From positions 1-22,689 of the IMG/VR virus record IMGVR_UViG_3300044530_000576: DNA of 22,689 nt; one strand, 5' to 3'. The notes under the pieces are model-generated. The model worked only from the letters and a program-made list of their open reading frames with translations. It had not been told where the DNA came from and made no database searches. Below are positions 5,621 to 11,772 of the stretch, one piece after another. The DNA is from a virus. The translations under genes and the position numbers were made by a program. Position 1 is the first letter of the stretch; each line of letters starts with the position of its first letter.

Positions 5621-6013
5621 TTAGATTGTCTCGCTACCGGGCCGTGACTTGAACTCACCGGGATTCAGCGCTTGCACGCAGATGCTTTCCGACCCAAACT
5701 CGTTGACGATCTGCCGCACGAACTTGGGGTAGCTGTCAGCCTTGGCGTTCTGGTCTAGTGAGTGTTTCTTCATCCATGGGTACTGCTTGTTGAGGCTTTT
5801 CCGGCAAATTTTCATGGCGACAGGAATGTCCCAGATGTAGACCCGCTCCCCTGCCATGTAATCCATGAAGTCGCGGGTTTCGTCAAAGCTGCACATGAGC
5901 TTGTTGTGGTAGACCGACAGCACTGCCGCGAGCCGGAACCTGCGCCCTATGGAAGTTTCTTGATTTCCAGGTGGGTTTCCAGTGTCAAGATCGGACGGTG
6001 GCAATCTCCGCAT
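5621..6013 (-). CDS. DUF7736-like phage protein
   Basis: A 130-residue protein from ATG 6013, chosen because AAGAAGG sits 7 nt upstream; ATG 6043 would extend it by 10 residues. After a polar N-terminus, the domain runs RRFRLAAVLSVYHNKLMC, DFMDYMAGERVYIWDIP and CRKSLNKQYPWMK. From memory this matches DUF7736-type actinophage proteins: a hydrophobic opening helix, a YMxG turn, a Trp-x-x-Pro element and a terminal Cys/Pro helix. Their function is unknown. The start overlaps the upstream Zn-protein gene by 67 nt. The C-terminal third carries a conserved-looking FGSESICVQALNPGEF strand region. Confidence 0.6.
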   Translation of the reverse strand: MRRLPPSDLDTGNPPGNQETSIGRRFRLAAVLSVYHNKLMCSFDETRDFMDYMAGERVYIWDIPVAMKICRKSLNKQYPWMKKHSLDQNAKADSYPKFVRQIVNEFGSESICVQALNPGEFKSRPGSETI

Positions 6014-6222
6014 ATCGTTACCTTCTTGTTGAATTGTCGCCACAATTTCAGGTAGGTATTCAATGCTTCAAGCCCGCGTTGTAGATGCTGCTCGCAGAGC
6101 AGTACGGGCTGTTTGTCATTGCATCCTTGTGCGATTACCACGGCGGGCGATTCGCACATATCGCATTGCGGCGCATATTGGTGGACCGATAGGTCTACGG
6201 AATCTAGCTGGGAGTTAGCCAC
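5947..6222 (-). CDS. Small Zn-binding protein (CxxC...CxxH...CxxC)
   Basis: A 91-residue protein starting at GTG 6222. Ligand candidates are QCDMCESPAVV, LLCEQHLQRGL and VTICGDCHRPI, giving CxxC-xxPA, CxxH and CxxCxR in the same order as the protein at 2985. A helix (LEALNTYLKLWRQF) separates the second and third knuckles. It is the first gene after the promoter at 6266-6294 and overlaps the DUF7736-like gene. The tidy Cys/His spacing makes a folded treble-clef-like zinc domain likely. Binding partner unknown; a host-takeover or DNA-binding role is only a guess. Confidence 0.68.
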   Translation of the reverse strand: MANSQLDSVDLSVHQYAPQCDMCESPAVVIAQGCNDKQPVLLCEQHLQRGLEALNTYLKLWRQFNKKVTICGDCHRPILTLETHLEIKKLP

Positions 6223-6265
6223 CCGTGCAGGATACCGCGTAACGTGTCAGTCTTTGGCCTACGCC

Positions 6266-6294
6266 ATTTAACCTGTCGTGTCAGGCATTGTCAA
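6266..6294 (-). promoter_or_regulatory. Promoter for the Zn-protein / DUF7736-like operon
   Basis: On the minus strand TTGACA (6294-6289) is followed by 17 bp and TTAAAT (6271-6266). The -35 is a consensus hexamer and includes the TGA stop of the HNH gene (6293-6291). The spacer contains CCTGACACGACAGG, with CCTG/CAGG arms, and a further CTGACACG occurs downstream at about 6248-6241; either could be an operator. The start site would be near 6259, giving a leader of about 37 nt to the GTG at 6222. Confidence 0.5.
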
Positions 6295-6647
6295 GACGCA
6301 GTGCGATATCCACCGTGCAGATCAAGAAACACCACTTGCTCGTTGTACCAGACTGCCACCGGAACCTCACCGGGTTCATCGGAGCCAGCCACCGACAGGC
6401 CAAGTTTGTACGCCCATTGTGGGTACAAAGTCGCTTGCTTGTGACATTGCCAGCACAGCCCGATGATGTTGCTGGGGCACCATGCTCCACCCTGACTGCG
6501 GTACTTACGGTGGTGCATCTCATCCAGCGAGCGCTTACCGCAAAACTCGCACACCGGATTCACCGTGTCTATCCAGGTGGGCATCATCATTTCGTAGATC
6601 AGGGTCGAGCGCTTTCGCACTAGTTCGCGGGTGCGCTTTTCACTCAT
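6291..6647 (-). CDS. HNH endonuclease
   Basis: A 118-residue protein whose ATG 6647 overlaps the upstream stop as ATGA. The nuclease core is complete: VCEFCGKRS (Cys33, Cys36), EMHHRKYRSQGG (His45, His46), an Asn in PSNIIGLC, and LCWQCHKQA (Cys65, Cys68, His69). This gives the beta-beta-alpha-metal fold with a structural zinc. The N-terminal 25 residues are basic and helical. The gene ends the exonuclease/annealing operon, so it may nick or process DNA in recombination or replication. Phage HNH proteins also assist terminase, but the distance from virion genes makes that less likely here. A free-standing homing nuclease is another option. Confidence 0.85.
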   Translation of the reverse strand: MSEKRTRELVRKRSTLIYEMMMPTWIDTVNPVCEFCGKRSLDEMHHRKYRSQGGAWCPSNIIGLCWQCHKQATLYPQWAYKLGLSVAGSDEPGEVPVAVWYNEQVVFLDLHGGYRTAS

Positions 6648-7000
6648 CGACCTACGCGCAACAACTCCGACTCCGCTCGTACAAGAGCGGCGGCGCTGCG
6701 TCCTACGTCAATTCTGACTCGGAGTGTGTCAATCTTACGCTTATGCGCTTTAACAAGAGTCTCTGCAAGCTCCGTAGCAAGACGCTTTTCGGACGTGTCA
6801 AGAAGCGTCTGCTGCTTGCGAACCTCCACCGCGCCGCTATTAGAGAGGAACGCCGTCGCGTAGGCGAGGGTGTACTCCTCTTTGGCCTCCACAGCATTCT
6901 TCTCAAGATCATCAAGCTCATCCGATAACTGCTGCATGGACCTTGATAGGGCTAGCAGGTTCAGCATGACCTGATTGGGGTCTAGTTCATTGCGAGGCAT
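6644..7000 (-). CDS. Conserved actinophage coiled-coil protein
   Basis: A 118-residue protein with ATG 7000 overlapping the upstream TGA by one base (TGATG). It is almost entirely helical with heptad-like spacing (LNLLALSRSMQQLSDELDDL, then AVEAKEEYTLAYATAFL). A basic closing region, VKAHKRKIDTLRVRIDVG, is followed by RSAAALVRAESELL. I recall this type as common in mycobacteriophages next to recombination genes, always without an assigned function. The position between the annealing protein and the HNH nuclease suggests a structural or adaptor role in DNA processing. No catalytic motif is visible. Confidence 0.72.
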   Translation of the reverse strand: MPRNELDPNQVMLNLLALSRSMQQLSDELDDLEKNAVEAKEEYTLAYATAFLSNSGAVEVRKQQTLLDTSEKRLATELAETLVKAHKRKIDTLRVRIDVGRSAAALVRAESELLRVGR

Positions 7001-7680
7001 CAGAACAGTTCATCTTTGTTAGGTGAGCTAACGGATTCAGCTAGCGGGTCGGCATCTTGAGCAGCTTCCAGCACAAGCTGCTGGGAAAACTCTAGTATGT
7101 CCTCCGCTGAAGCTTTGGTAAGAACTGCGTTGTCATGCTCATCTGCATACCTCTTAGCCACTTCAGCAGTTTTCAGTTTGTGCTTTACGCAGATGCTTTG
7201 AAGTGAATCCAGTGCATCCTGGTTTGCTGCGCGCGTGGGTTCAGCAGGCTTTTCCCGGCGAGGCTGTTGCTTTCTTTCGTAGCCTCCATGAGTGTCGGCT
7301 TTAGCCCACAGTTCTAGTGCCGCGCCGAATCGCATGGCGGCATTTCGGAGGGCATCTCCAATTGCCTCCTTTTTGGCATTACCACCAGTTTTGCCACCAG
7401 CGTCCCCGACTCCAATTCGGGTCACTCCGCATACCGTCAGACGAATCCACAGGCAGCCGTCTTTGTCGAACTTGGGCAGCCCGTCGTCATCTAAAGCGAA
7501 CGGCTCCCAGGACCACAGGGGGTCTATGTCCAGCAGCCTGCCAGTTAAATGCGCGTGGCCTACAAAGTCGAGAGTCACCCCACCCTTGGGGAGCTTCCCT
7601 ATCTGTTCAGGCGGGAACGGCTCTCTCAGCAACTCAAGACGCTCATAGAGGTCTTGCATGTCGTGTTCTGTGGTGGTCAC
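7000..7680 (-). CDS. Putative single-strand DNA annealing protein (Rad52/Erf-like)
   Basis: A 226-residue protein from GTG 7680, directly after the exonuclease stop (TAAGTG). Residues 18-130 form the conserved part: LREPFPPEQIGKLPKGG, LTGRLLDIDPLWSWEP, LWIRLTVCGVTRIGVGD and KKEAIGDALRNAAMRFGAA. The opening PFPPEQI, the central beta strands and the KxxxGDALRNAAMRFG helix are the arrangement of Rad52/Erf-type annealing proteins. Residues 130-226 are charged with helical pieces and probably carry oligomer or partner contacts. Paired with the upstream RecB-type exonuclease it would make a two-component (Red/RecET-like) recombination system. The exact superfamily is uncertain without a profile search. 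Confidence 0.65.
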   Translation of the reverse strand: MTTTEHDMQDLYERLELLREPFPPEQIGKLPKGGVTLDFVGHAHLTGRLLDIDPLWSWEPFALDDDGLPKFDKDGCLWIRLTVCGVTRIGVGDAGGKTGGNAKKEAIGDALRNAAMRFGAALELWAKADTHGGYERKQQPRREKPAEPTRAANQDALDSLQSICVKHKLKTAEVAKRYADEHDNAVLTKASAEDILEFSQQLVLEAAQDADPLAESVSSPNKDELF

Positions 7681-8607
7681 TTACTTTCCCTTTGCTCTGG
7701 AAATGACGTTCCTCTTGGACAGCCGCATCTTGCGTGACTGCGTGATCCCGGCGCTAAGCTGGGCAAGCCGCCAGCCCTCATCCAAGTCCATTGGATACAG
7801 GGCGCACTCTGGATCACCGCCACCGTTAAACGGCAGATGAATCAGCACACCCTTGCTGACGTTCAGGTCAGGGTGAATTGGTTCACGCGCACCGGTTTCC
7901 TGGTCGTATTTGACCGACCGGGCATAGATAGCTACCTGGATGGTGGGCTTCATGGCAAAGTCTGGATCGGACTTACCGGATTTGATATCGGCAACTACAA
8001 CCTCCCCGGTTTTCTTGTCCCGCAGTAGCCGGTCAAAGTTACCGGCGCACCGCAGATCGGCTGGACTGCCAGGATTTTCTAGGTCATCGCAGACTACGAA
8101 ATACTCATCGCCCAGTATCTCGTAGCGGGAATGCACGGCTTCTGCGTAGCAGTCGAGCCAGGGTTCCAACTGATCAACCGGATAGATTATCTCAGCGCCG
8201 ATATCTTTCAGGTGGCACAACCGGTGAATAGCTGTCCCGATTCCAGCCTTGTGCTGATCCCCACCGATTTTTTCTGCAAGCGAAAGCAAAGACTTGACCT
8301 CTTGCTTTGCTTTGGCCCACGGGTCATCGAACTCGCTGACCAGTGCGCGGAACTGCCAAGCCAAACTCTTGTCACGAACCACCCCGAATACAGCCTGGGC
8401 CTGCTGGTAGTTCTTCAGGTTGTCTTTGGTGTCGAGGTTGCCCGCGATTGAGGATGGTCGGTCATAGAGAAATCCGTTGACCGGCTTGTCGACACCCGGC
8501 TCCCAGGTGAGCGGTCCACCGTCACGGGTGATCCACGGCTTGCCATACGGTCCTCGCTGAATCGCGTAATCGGTCACGGTCGAAAGGCTAGTGCCACAGT
8601 CCGACAA
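7681..8607 (-). CDS. PD-(D/E)xK exonuclease (RecB/Cas4-like)
   Basis: A 308-residue protein from TTG 8607, supported by GGAGTG 7 nt upstream; a GTG at 8577 lacks a ribosome site. RecB-family nuclease motifs appear in order: GTAIHRL (His128), AGNFDRLL (Asp192), VVVADIKSGK (Asp207, Lys209 as the D-x-K pair) and IQVAIYARS (Gln224-xxx-Tyr228). This is the lambda-exo/RecE/Cas4-type fold that degrades one strand of duplex DNA. The first 115 residues are a helical lead-in. It heads a co-directional operon with the annealing protein and would generate the single strands that protein pairs. The C-terminal 40 residues are basic. Confidence 0.82.
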   Translation of the reverse strand: MSDCGTSLSTVTDYAIQRGPYGKPWITRDGGPLTWEPGVDKPVNGFLYDRPSSIAGNLDTKDNLKNYQQAQAVFGVVRDKSLAWQFRALVSEFDDPWAKAKQEVKSLLSLAEKIGGDQHKAGIGTAIHRLCHLKDIGAEIIYPVDQLEPWLDCYAEAVHSRYEILGDEYFVVCDDLENPGSPADLRCAGNFDRLLRDKKTGEVVVADIKSGKSDPDFAMKPTIQVAIYARSVKYDQETGAREPIHPDLNVSKGVLIHLPFNGGGDPECALYPMDLDEGWRLAQLSAGITQSRKMRLSKRNVISRAKGK

Positions 8608-8662
8608 GTTGACACTCCGACGCGGCTAAAATTGACAATGTGAGTCATGTCAGGTCAACAAG
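8608..8662. promoter_or_regulatory. Divergent control region with repeated TTGAC/GTCAA boxes
   Basis: The 55 bp between the divergently transcribed exonuclease gene (minus) and kinase-like gene (plus) contain TTGACA at 8609-8614 and 8632-8637 (23 bp apart) and GTCAA at 8654-8658 in the opposite orientation. On the minus strand TTGACC (8658-8653) has TCAATT (8635-8630) at 17 bp, a weak -10. No good plus-strand -10 at a normal distance is apparent. The spacing suggests operator sites for a regulator as much as promoters. Confidence 0.35.
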
Positions 8663-9070
8663 GTGACTCTTTACATCGTCGTCGGGCCACCCGCAGCAGG
8701 TAAGTCAACCTGGGTATGTCAGCACGCTAAGCCAGGTGATATCACCATCGACTTTGACAAGCTGGCAAACACGCTCAGCTTTGCAAACAGCAGCACCCAT
8801 GAACACCCGCCGCATATCCACCACGTCACGCGCATAGCCAGGAAAGCCGCTATCGACGCTGCGGTAAGGTTCCGCAATCTCATCGACGTTTACGTCATCC
8901 ACTCTCACCCCAGCGACAAGATGATGCGCCAGTACAAGATGCTGGACGCTCAGGTAGTAACCATCGACCCAGGTGAAAAGATAGTTATGGAACGGATACG
9001 CAAAGAGCGCCCAGCTATAAATCCGGTGGAGATAGCTGAGCGTTGGTATCAGAAACAGGAATCACAATAG
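8663..9070 (+). CDS. P-loop kinase-like protein (polynucleotide kinase / zeta-type)
   Basis: A 135-residue protein from GTG 8663 with AAGG touching the start. The N-terminus is LYIVVGPPAAGKST, a Walker A at residues 8-16 following the first beta strand. ITIDFDKLAN gives an acidic pair where PNK-type kinases hold the substrate, and the C-terminal part VTIDPGEKIVMERIRKERP has arginines in the lid position. The overall order fits the small kinase family that includes T4 polynucleotide kinase and zeta toxins. A Walker B strand may be DVYVIHSHPSD. It leads a plus-strand operon that also holds a metallophosphoesterase, so nucleic-acid end processing is possible but unproven. Confidence 0.65.
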   Translation: MTLYIVVGPPAAGKSTWVCQHAKPGDITIDFDKLANTLSFANSSTHEHPPHIHHVTRIARKAAIDAAVRFRNLIDVYVIHSHPSDKMMRQYKMLDAQVVTIDPGEKIVMERIRKERPAINPVEIAERWYQKQESQ

Positions 9071-9096
9071 TTACTCGGTTTTAGGCAGACGCACTG

Positions 9097-9102
9097 TATT
9101 CT
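9097..9102 (+). promoter_or_regulatory. Candidate -10 element of a leaderless promoter
   Basis: TATTCT (9097-9102) matches the mycobacterial TAnnnT -10 and ends 6 nt before the GTG at 9109, so transcription could begin at the start codon itself. No convincing -35 is visible upstream (ctcggt at the 17-bp distance), which is common for mycobacterial -10-driven promoters. The same geometry is present at 12101 and 12434 before other genes. Confidence 0.35.
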
Positions 9103-9108
9103 GGCGAC

Positions 9109-9522
9109 GTGGGGCACGAATCGTTCTGGGCGCTAGCCCTAGTTTCCTGCTTCATCTTTGGCTGGATGAACTGGCAGTTAAATACTGTGCAGCAAAAAAT
9201 GCAGGAGGATCACATGGCAATTGCAGACGAACTGAAGTCCATCAAGGATCAGTTGGAAAAGGCCAAGTCCGAAATCGTGGTGAAGATCAGCGATCTGGAA
9301 GCCGCTGTTGCCGCCGCCGGGGAACCCAGCGCGGAGGTTATGAACGCTCTCGCTGACGTGAAAGCTCTCGCCAAGGGACTTGACGATCTGGTGGTCGACG
9401 CACCGGTCGAGGATGCTGCGGTCGCGGTCGAGGCTCCCGCTGAAGTTCCGGCTGAAGTTCCGGCTGAAGAACTGCCCGCTGAAGTTGAAGGCGAAGAAGC
9501 AGAAGAAGAAGCCAGCGAGTAG
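9109..9522 (+). CDS. Membrane-anchored coiled-coil protein with acidic tail; alternative internal start
   Basis: From GTG 9109 the protein has 137 residues: one hydrophobic segment (FWALALVSCFIFGWMNW, about 6-22), then a continuous heptad-like coiled coil from about 25 to 68 (VQQKMQEDHMAIADELK and on), then an Ala/Pro/Glu tail with PAEVPAEVPAEELPAEVE. An in-frame ATG at 9214 has the strongest ribosome site in the window (AGGAGG, 5 nt spacing) and would give a soluble 102-residue form without the membrane segment. The heptads run through the 9214 start, which supports the long form being real. Function is not recognised; scaffold, decoration or membrane adaptor roles are all possible. Confidence 0.6.
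   Translation: MGHESFWALALVSCFIFGWMNWQLNTVQQKMQEDHMAIADELKSIKDQLEKAKSEIVVKISDLEAAVAAAGEPSAEVMNALADVKALAKGLDDLVVDAPVEDAAVAVEAPAEVPAEVPAEELPAEVEGEEAEEEASE
9439..9474 (+). repeat. Tandem 12-bp coding repeat
   Basis: GCTGAAGTTCCG occurs at 9439-9450 and 9451-9462, followed by a diverged third unit GCTGAAGAACTG (9463-9474). The repeat encodes Ala-Glu-Val-Pro units in the acidic tail of the coiled-coil protein, a likely site of slippage and length variation. Confidence 0.8.
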
Positions 9523-9527
9523 GCAAA

Positions 9528-9563
9528 CCCCTTCAGGAAGTCGGGGCAAAGTCCTTTAAGGGG
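9528..9563 (+). promoter_or_regulatory. Possible RNA hairpin covering the ribosome site of the next gene
   Basis: CCCCTT (9528-9533) can pair with AAGGGG (9558-9563), extended by AGGA (9535-9538) with TCCT (9552-9555) across small bulges. AAGGGG is the ribosome site of the TTG at 9571 (7 nt spacing). The same CCCC could instead pair with GGGG (9543-9546), which would free the ribosome site. No U-run follows, so it is not a terminator. Whether it controls translation is inference. Confidence 0.4.
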
Positions 9564-9570
9564 AACAGCC

Positions 9571-9810
9571 TTGTCTTTATCAGAGCGCCTAAATTCGGCT
9601 GAACCGCGTCGTCCAAACAGGGGATGCGAAACATGCCACTGGTTCTCTGGGCTGCCCAAAACTGATCAGGAATCATTCAAAAACTGGGTAGACGCTGGAT
9701 GGTCAATTAGGCAGCTACACCACATTTGTTCTAACTATTCCGATCACCCGCTGCACATCAGTGTTTCTGCCCTGAAGAATCATTTGCGTGAATGTTTGGG
9801 TTCACAATGA
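9571..9810 (+). CDS. Small Cys/His protein of unknown function
   Basis: A 79-residue protein from TTG 9571, chosen for AAGGGG 7 nt upstream. It opens MSLSERLNSAEPRRPNRG, then GCETCHWFSGLP (CxxCH), WVDAGWSIRQLHHIC, and ends SALKNHLRECLGSQ. The CxxC plus late His and Cys could bind one zinc. The stretch WVDAGWSIRQLHHIC..HISVSALKNHL resembles a helix-turn-helix in which the second helix recognises DNA. The start peptide MSLSERL is nearly repeated as MSLSDKL in the next protein. The stop overlaps the next ATG (ATGA), so the two are translationally coupled and may act together. Confidence 0.6.
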   Translation: MSLSERLNSAEPRRPNRGCETCHWFSGLPKTDQESFKNWVDAGWSIRQLHHICSNYSDHPLHISVSALKNHLRECLGSQ

Positions 9811-10970
9811 GTCTTTCTGACAAGCTTGATGAGCAGCAGCCGATGGATGAGCCGCCGGTCACCCCCCGCACCGAATTCGATGGGTCTAACGGATACATTC
9901 AGACCGGTGTTTGCAAGCAGGAACCTAACAATCACGAAGAACTTCTAGTTGAGTTTGGGTATGACCCTGAACAGGTTCAGATTGTTGGTCATCCACGCAT
10001 CTCTAAGTGGGAGCAGCGCAGCAGGGTTAGGGGCACCAACACCTATGAGACCGTGTGGCTCTCTGCCTACAAATTCGCCATAAGCTCACGCGGGTTCAAT
10101 GTTGATCTTCCGGCTCTGTACGCAGAAGTCCAAAAGTCAAAGAAGATCAAGCCGCTGAACCGGCAGACAGAAGAAGCCAGCGTAGTGGTCTGCTGGGCAG
10201 ATATTCAGGTCGGAAAAGTAGACCATCTAGGTGGTCTAAAAGAATTACTTGAACGGCTTGATGAGAAGCGATCAGAGTTAGACCGCTATTTGAAGTCGAC
10301 CAAGTTCAATAACATCATCTGCGCTGACGTGGGCGACATTATTGAGGGCTTCAGCAATTTTGCTGCTCAGCATCGGACTAACAGCCTGAGCCTCATGGAT
10401 CAAGTAGACGTTGCGGCCACAGAATTGTGGAAAACAATACGGCTGTGCGCCCGATACGCCCCGGTTGACGTTCTCTCCATACCTTCCAATCACTGCGCGT
10501 GGCGACGTGAAGGAAAGATGCTGGCCGGTAAGCCGACCGATGACTGGGGCTTGCATATCTCAAAAAGACTTGAGCGCATGAATGAAGAAGTTGGACTTCC
10601 TATCTCTTTCCACAGGGCTAGCGAGTGGGACGAAATTCTTCAGTTCGACGTGCGCGGCACCCGCCTAGGTCTGGCGCATGGGCACCAAGTTAGCAACCCA
10701 GATGCGATCAAAGCTTGGTGGGCAAAGATGACCCACGCCGGGGTTTTGAACGTAGACATTCTTTTAACCGGACATTTTCACTTTGCTTCACTGCGCCCAT
10801 CGGGACGCGATCACATGACCAACAAGAGTCGCTGGCATATTCAGGCACCCACTCTCGACAACGGATCAGCCTGGGTGAGAAACAAATACGGTGAGGACGG
10901 CGACCCAGCCCTAGCCGTTTTCCGCATTACGGAAACAGGGTTCGACGTATCTTCATTCGCCTTGCTTTAA
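9807..10970 (+). CDS. Calcineurin-like metallophosphoesterase
   Basis: A 387-residue protein from ATG 9807 (ATGA overlap with the upstream stop); an ATG at 9792 is unlikely. Metallophosphoesterase motifs appear in order: WADIQVGK (Asp132, with Gln134 where many families have His), ADVGDIIEG (Gly-Asp at 176-177), IPSNHCAWR (Asn228, His229), LAHGHQ (His291, His293) and LTGHFHFAS (His323, His325). The two-metal site is therefore essentially complete. It hydrolyses phosphomono- or diesters; the substrate could be DNA/RNA ends or a nucleotide. The N-terminal 125 residues hold a helical domain with WEQRSRVRG, perhaps for nucleic acid. Co-transcription with a kinase-like gene hints at end processing. 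Confidence 0.85.
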   Translation: MSLSDKLDEQQPMDEPPVTPRTEFDGSNGYIQTGVCKQEPNNHEELLVEFGYDPEQVQIVGHPRISKWEQRSRVRGTNTYETVWLSAYKFAISSRGFNVDLPALYAEVQKSKKIKPLNRQTEEASVVVCWADIQVGKVDHLGGLKELLERLDEKRSELDRYLKSTKFNNIICADVGDIIEGFSNFAAQHRTNSLSLMDQVDVAATELWKTIRLCARYAPVDVLSIPSNHCAWRREGKMLAGKPTDDWGLHISKRLERMNEEVGLPISFHRASEWDEILQFDVRGTRLGLAHGHQVSNPDAIKAWWAKMTHAGVLNVDILLTGHFHFASLRPSGRDHMTNKSRWHIQAPTLDNGSAWVRNKYGEDGDPALAVFRITETGFDVSSFALL

Positions 10971-10983
10971 GGGGCATCCAAAT

Positions 10984-11208
10984 ATGGACGAGCAACTGCG
11001 CGCGGCTATCCAGAAGCTTTTGGATGAAATAGGCGACGGCTGGACCGCTACTCAATTCGTAGTAGTCATGGGACTGGAAAGACTAACTAGCGATTGCCGG
11101 GTGGAATCTACAGCATGGCTCTGGGCACCAGGGGAGCAACCAGAATGGCAGACTTTTGGGCTTCTTGATAGTGCCAGGGAAATCTACGAAGATGCAGAGC
11201 CGGAATAG
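10984..11208 (+). CDS. DUF7213-like small phage protein
   Basis: A 74-residue protein from ATG 10984, with AAGGGG about 12 nt upstream. It shows LLDEIGDGWTATQFVVVMGL, ESTAWLWAPGEQPEW and GLLDSAREIYED. From memory this matches a small actinophage family (DUF7213-like), marked by GDGW-x-x-QFVVVM-x-LER and a Trp-rich W-x-W-APxxQ segment. No function is known. It closes the plus-strand island, and its last 25 nt overlap the 3' end of the convergent HTH gene at 11184, so no terminator separates them. Confidence 0.65.
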   Translation: MDEQLRAAIQKLLDEIGDGWTATQFVVVMGLERLTSDCRVESTAWLWAPGEQPEWQTFGLLDSAREIYEDAEPE

Positions 11209-11444
11209 TTTTCCTGGGTACACAGATTGTTTCCAACCCTGGACCAGCGCCGCCAGTAAGCCTGCACGTCCTTTACGCTACAGCGCATCCGGTCGGCTAT
11301 TTCCGTTGCCTGGATTCCTAAGTCTCTCATCTGAACTGAGGCCACGACTCTCTCATGGCTATTCAAGTTCATCTTCACACCTTCATGGACCACCAGCTTT
11401 ACGGCCCATTCATCAACTTGGTTCAGATCAAGCGGTTCTGGCAC
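11184..11444 (-). CDS. Helix-turn-helix protein
   Basis: An 86-residue protein from GTG 11444, with GGGAG 9 nt upstream. After an acidic lead-in (LDLNQVDEWAVKLVVHEG), residues 29-68 read SHERVVASVQMRDLGIQ, then ATEIADRMRCSVKDVQAYWR. This is a helix-turn-helix of the type found in sigma-region-4-like or resolvase-like domains, with DLGIQATEIADRMRCSVKDVQ as the two core helices. It probably binds DNA and may regulate nearby phage promoters. It is the last gene of the small minus-strand set that starts at 12426 and overlaps the convergent DUF7213-like gene by 25 nt. Confidence 0.62.
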   Translation of the reverse strand: MPEPLDLNQVDEWAVKLVVHEGVKMNLNSHERVVASVQMRDLGIQATEIADRMRCSVKDVQAYWRRWSRVGNNLCTQENYSGSASS

Positions 11445-11457
11445 AGCAGATAGCTCC

Positions 11458-11772
11458 CTAGGCTACTTCAGAAGATGACGGGGGACAGTAAACGCTAATA
11501 GCGGCAGCGACAAAGATTTCAGCACTGTGGTAAGTGACACCGTTGTCTTGATAAATTTTCTCAACCGCATCCCACACACTAGCTCCACCGTTCCAGACCC
11601 AGGAACAAATACGGTGCGCGTTTCGTATTGCCTGCGGGCCAGGGATTATGTCATTGGCAGTCAGAATGTCCCAGAATCGCTCATCCTGAGCAGGGCTTGC
11701 AGCAGACAGTGCTGGGTTAAAGAGTCCCACTGCTGCTGTCGCCGCCAATGCGAGTGCAAGCTTTTTCTTCAC
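11458..11772 (-). CDS. Secreted DUF732-family protein
   Basis: A 104-residue protein from GTG 11772 with GGAG 4 nt upstream. It has a classical signal peptide: KKK, hydrophobic LALALAATAAVGLF, and a likely cleavage near ALSAA at residue 25. The mature part matches the DUF732 layout: DERFWDILTANDI, an Ala/His helix ending at Cys56, and a final helix FVAAAISVYCP with Cys96; the two Cys probably form a disulfide. DUF732 proteins are abundant in mycobacteria and secreted; their role is unknown. The gene overlaps its upstream neighbour by 56 nt. In a phage it may be a host-derived accessory gene expressed at the cell surface. Confidence 0.75.
   Translation of the reverse strand: MKKKLALALAATAAVGLFNPALSAASPAQDERFWDILTANDIIPGPQAIRNAHRICSWVWNGGASVWDAVEKIYQDNGVTYHSAEIFVAAAISVYCPPSSSEVA

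Noticed and set aside
9523-9570. Rho-independent terminator at the GC hairpin
   Set aside because: No run of T follows the stem, and the 3' arm coincides with a ribosome site.
9249-9659. 136-residue minus-strand frame rich in Ser/Ala/Thr
   Set aside because: It is antisense to the Ala/Glu repeat tail of the coiled-coil gene; the composition is explained by that repeat.
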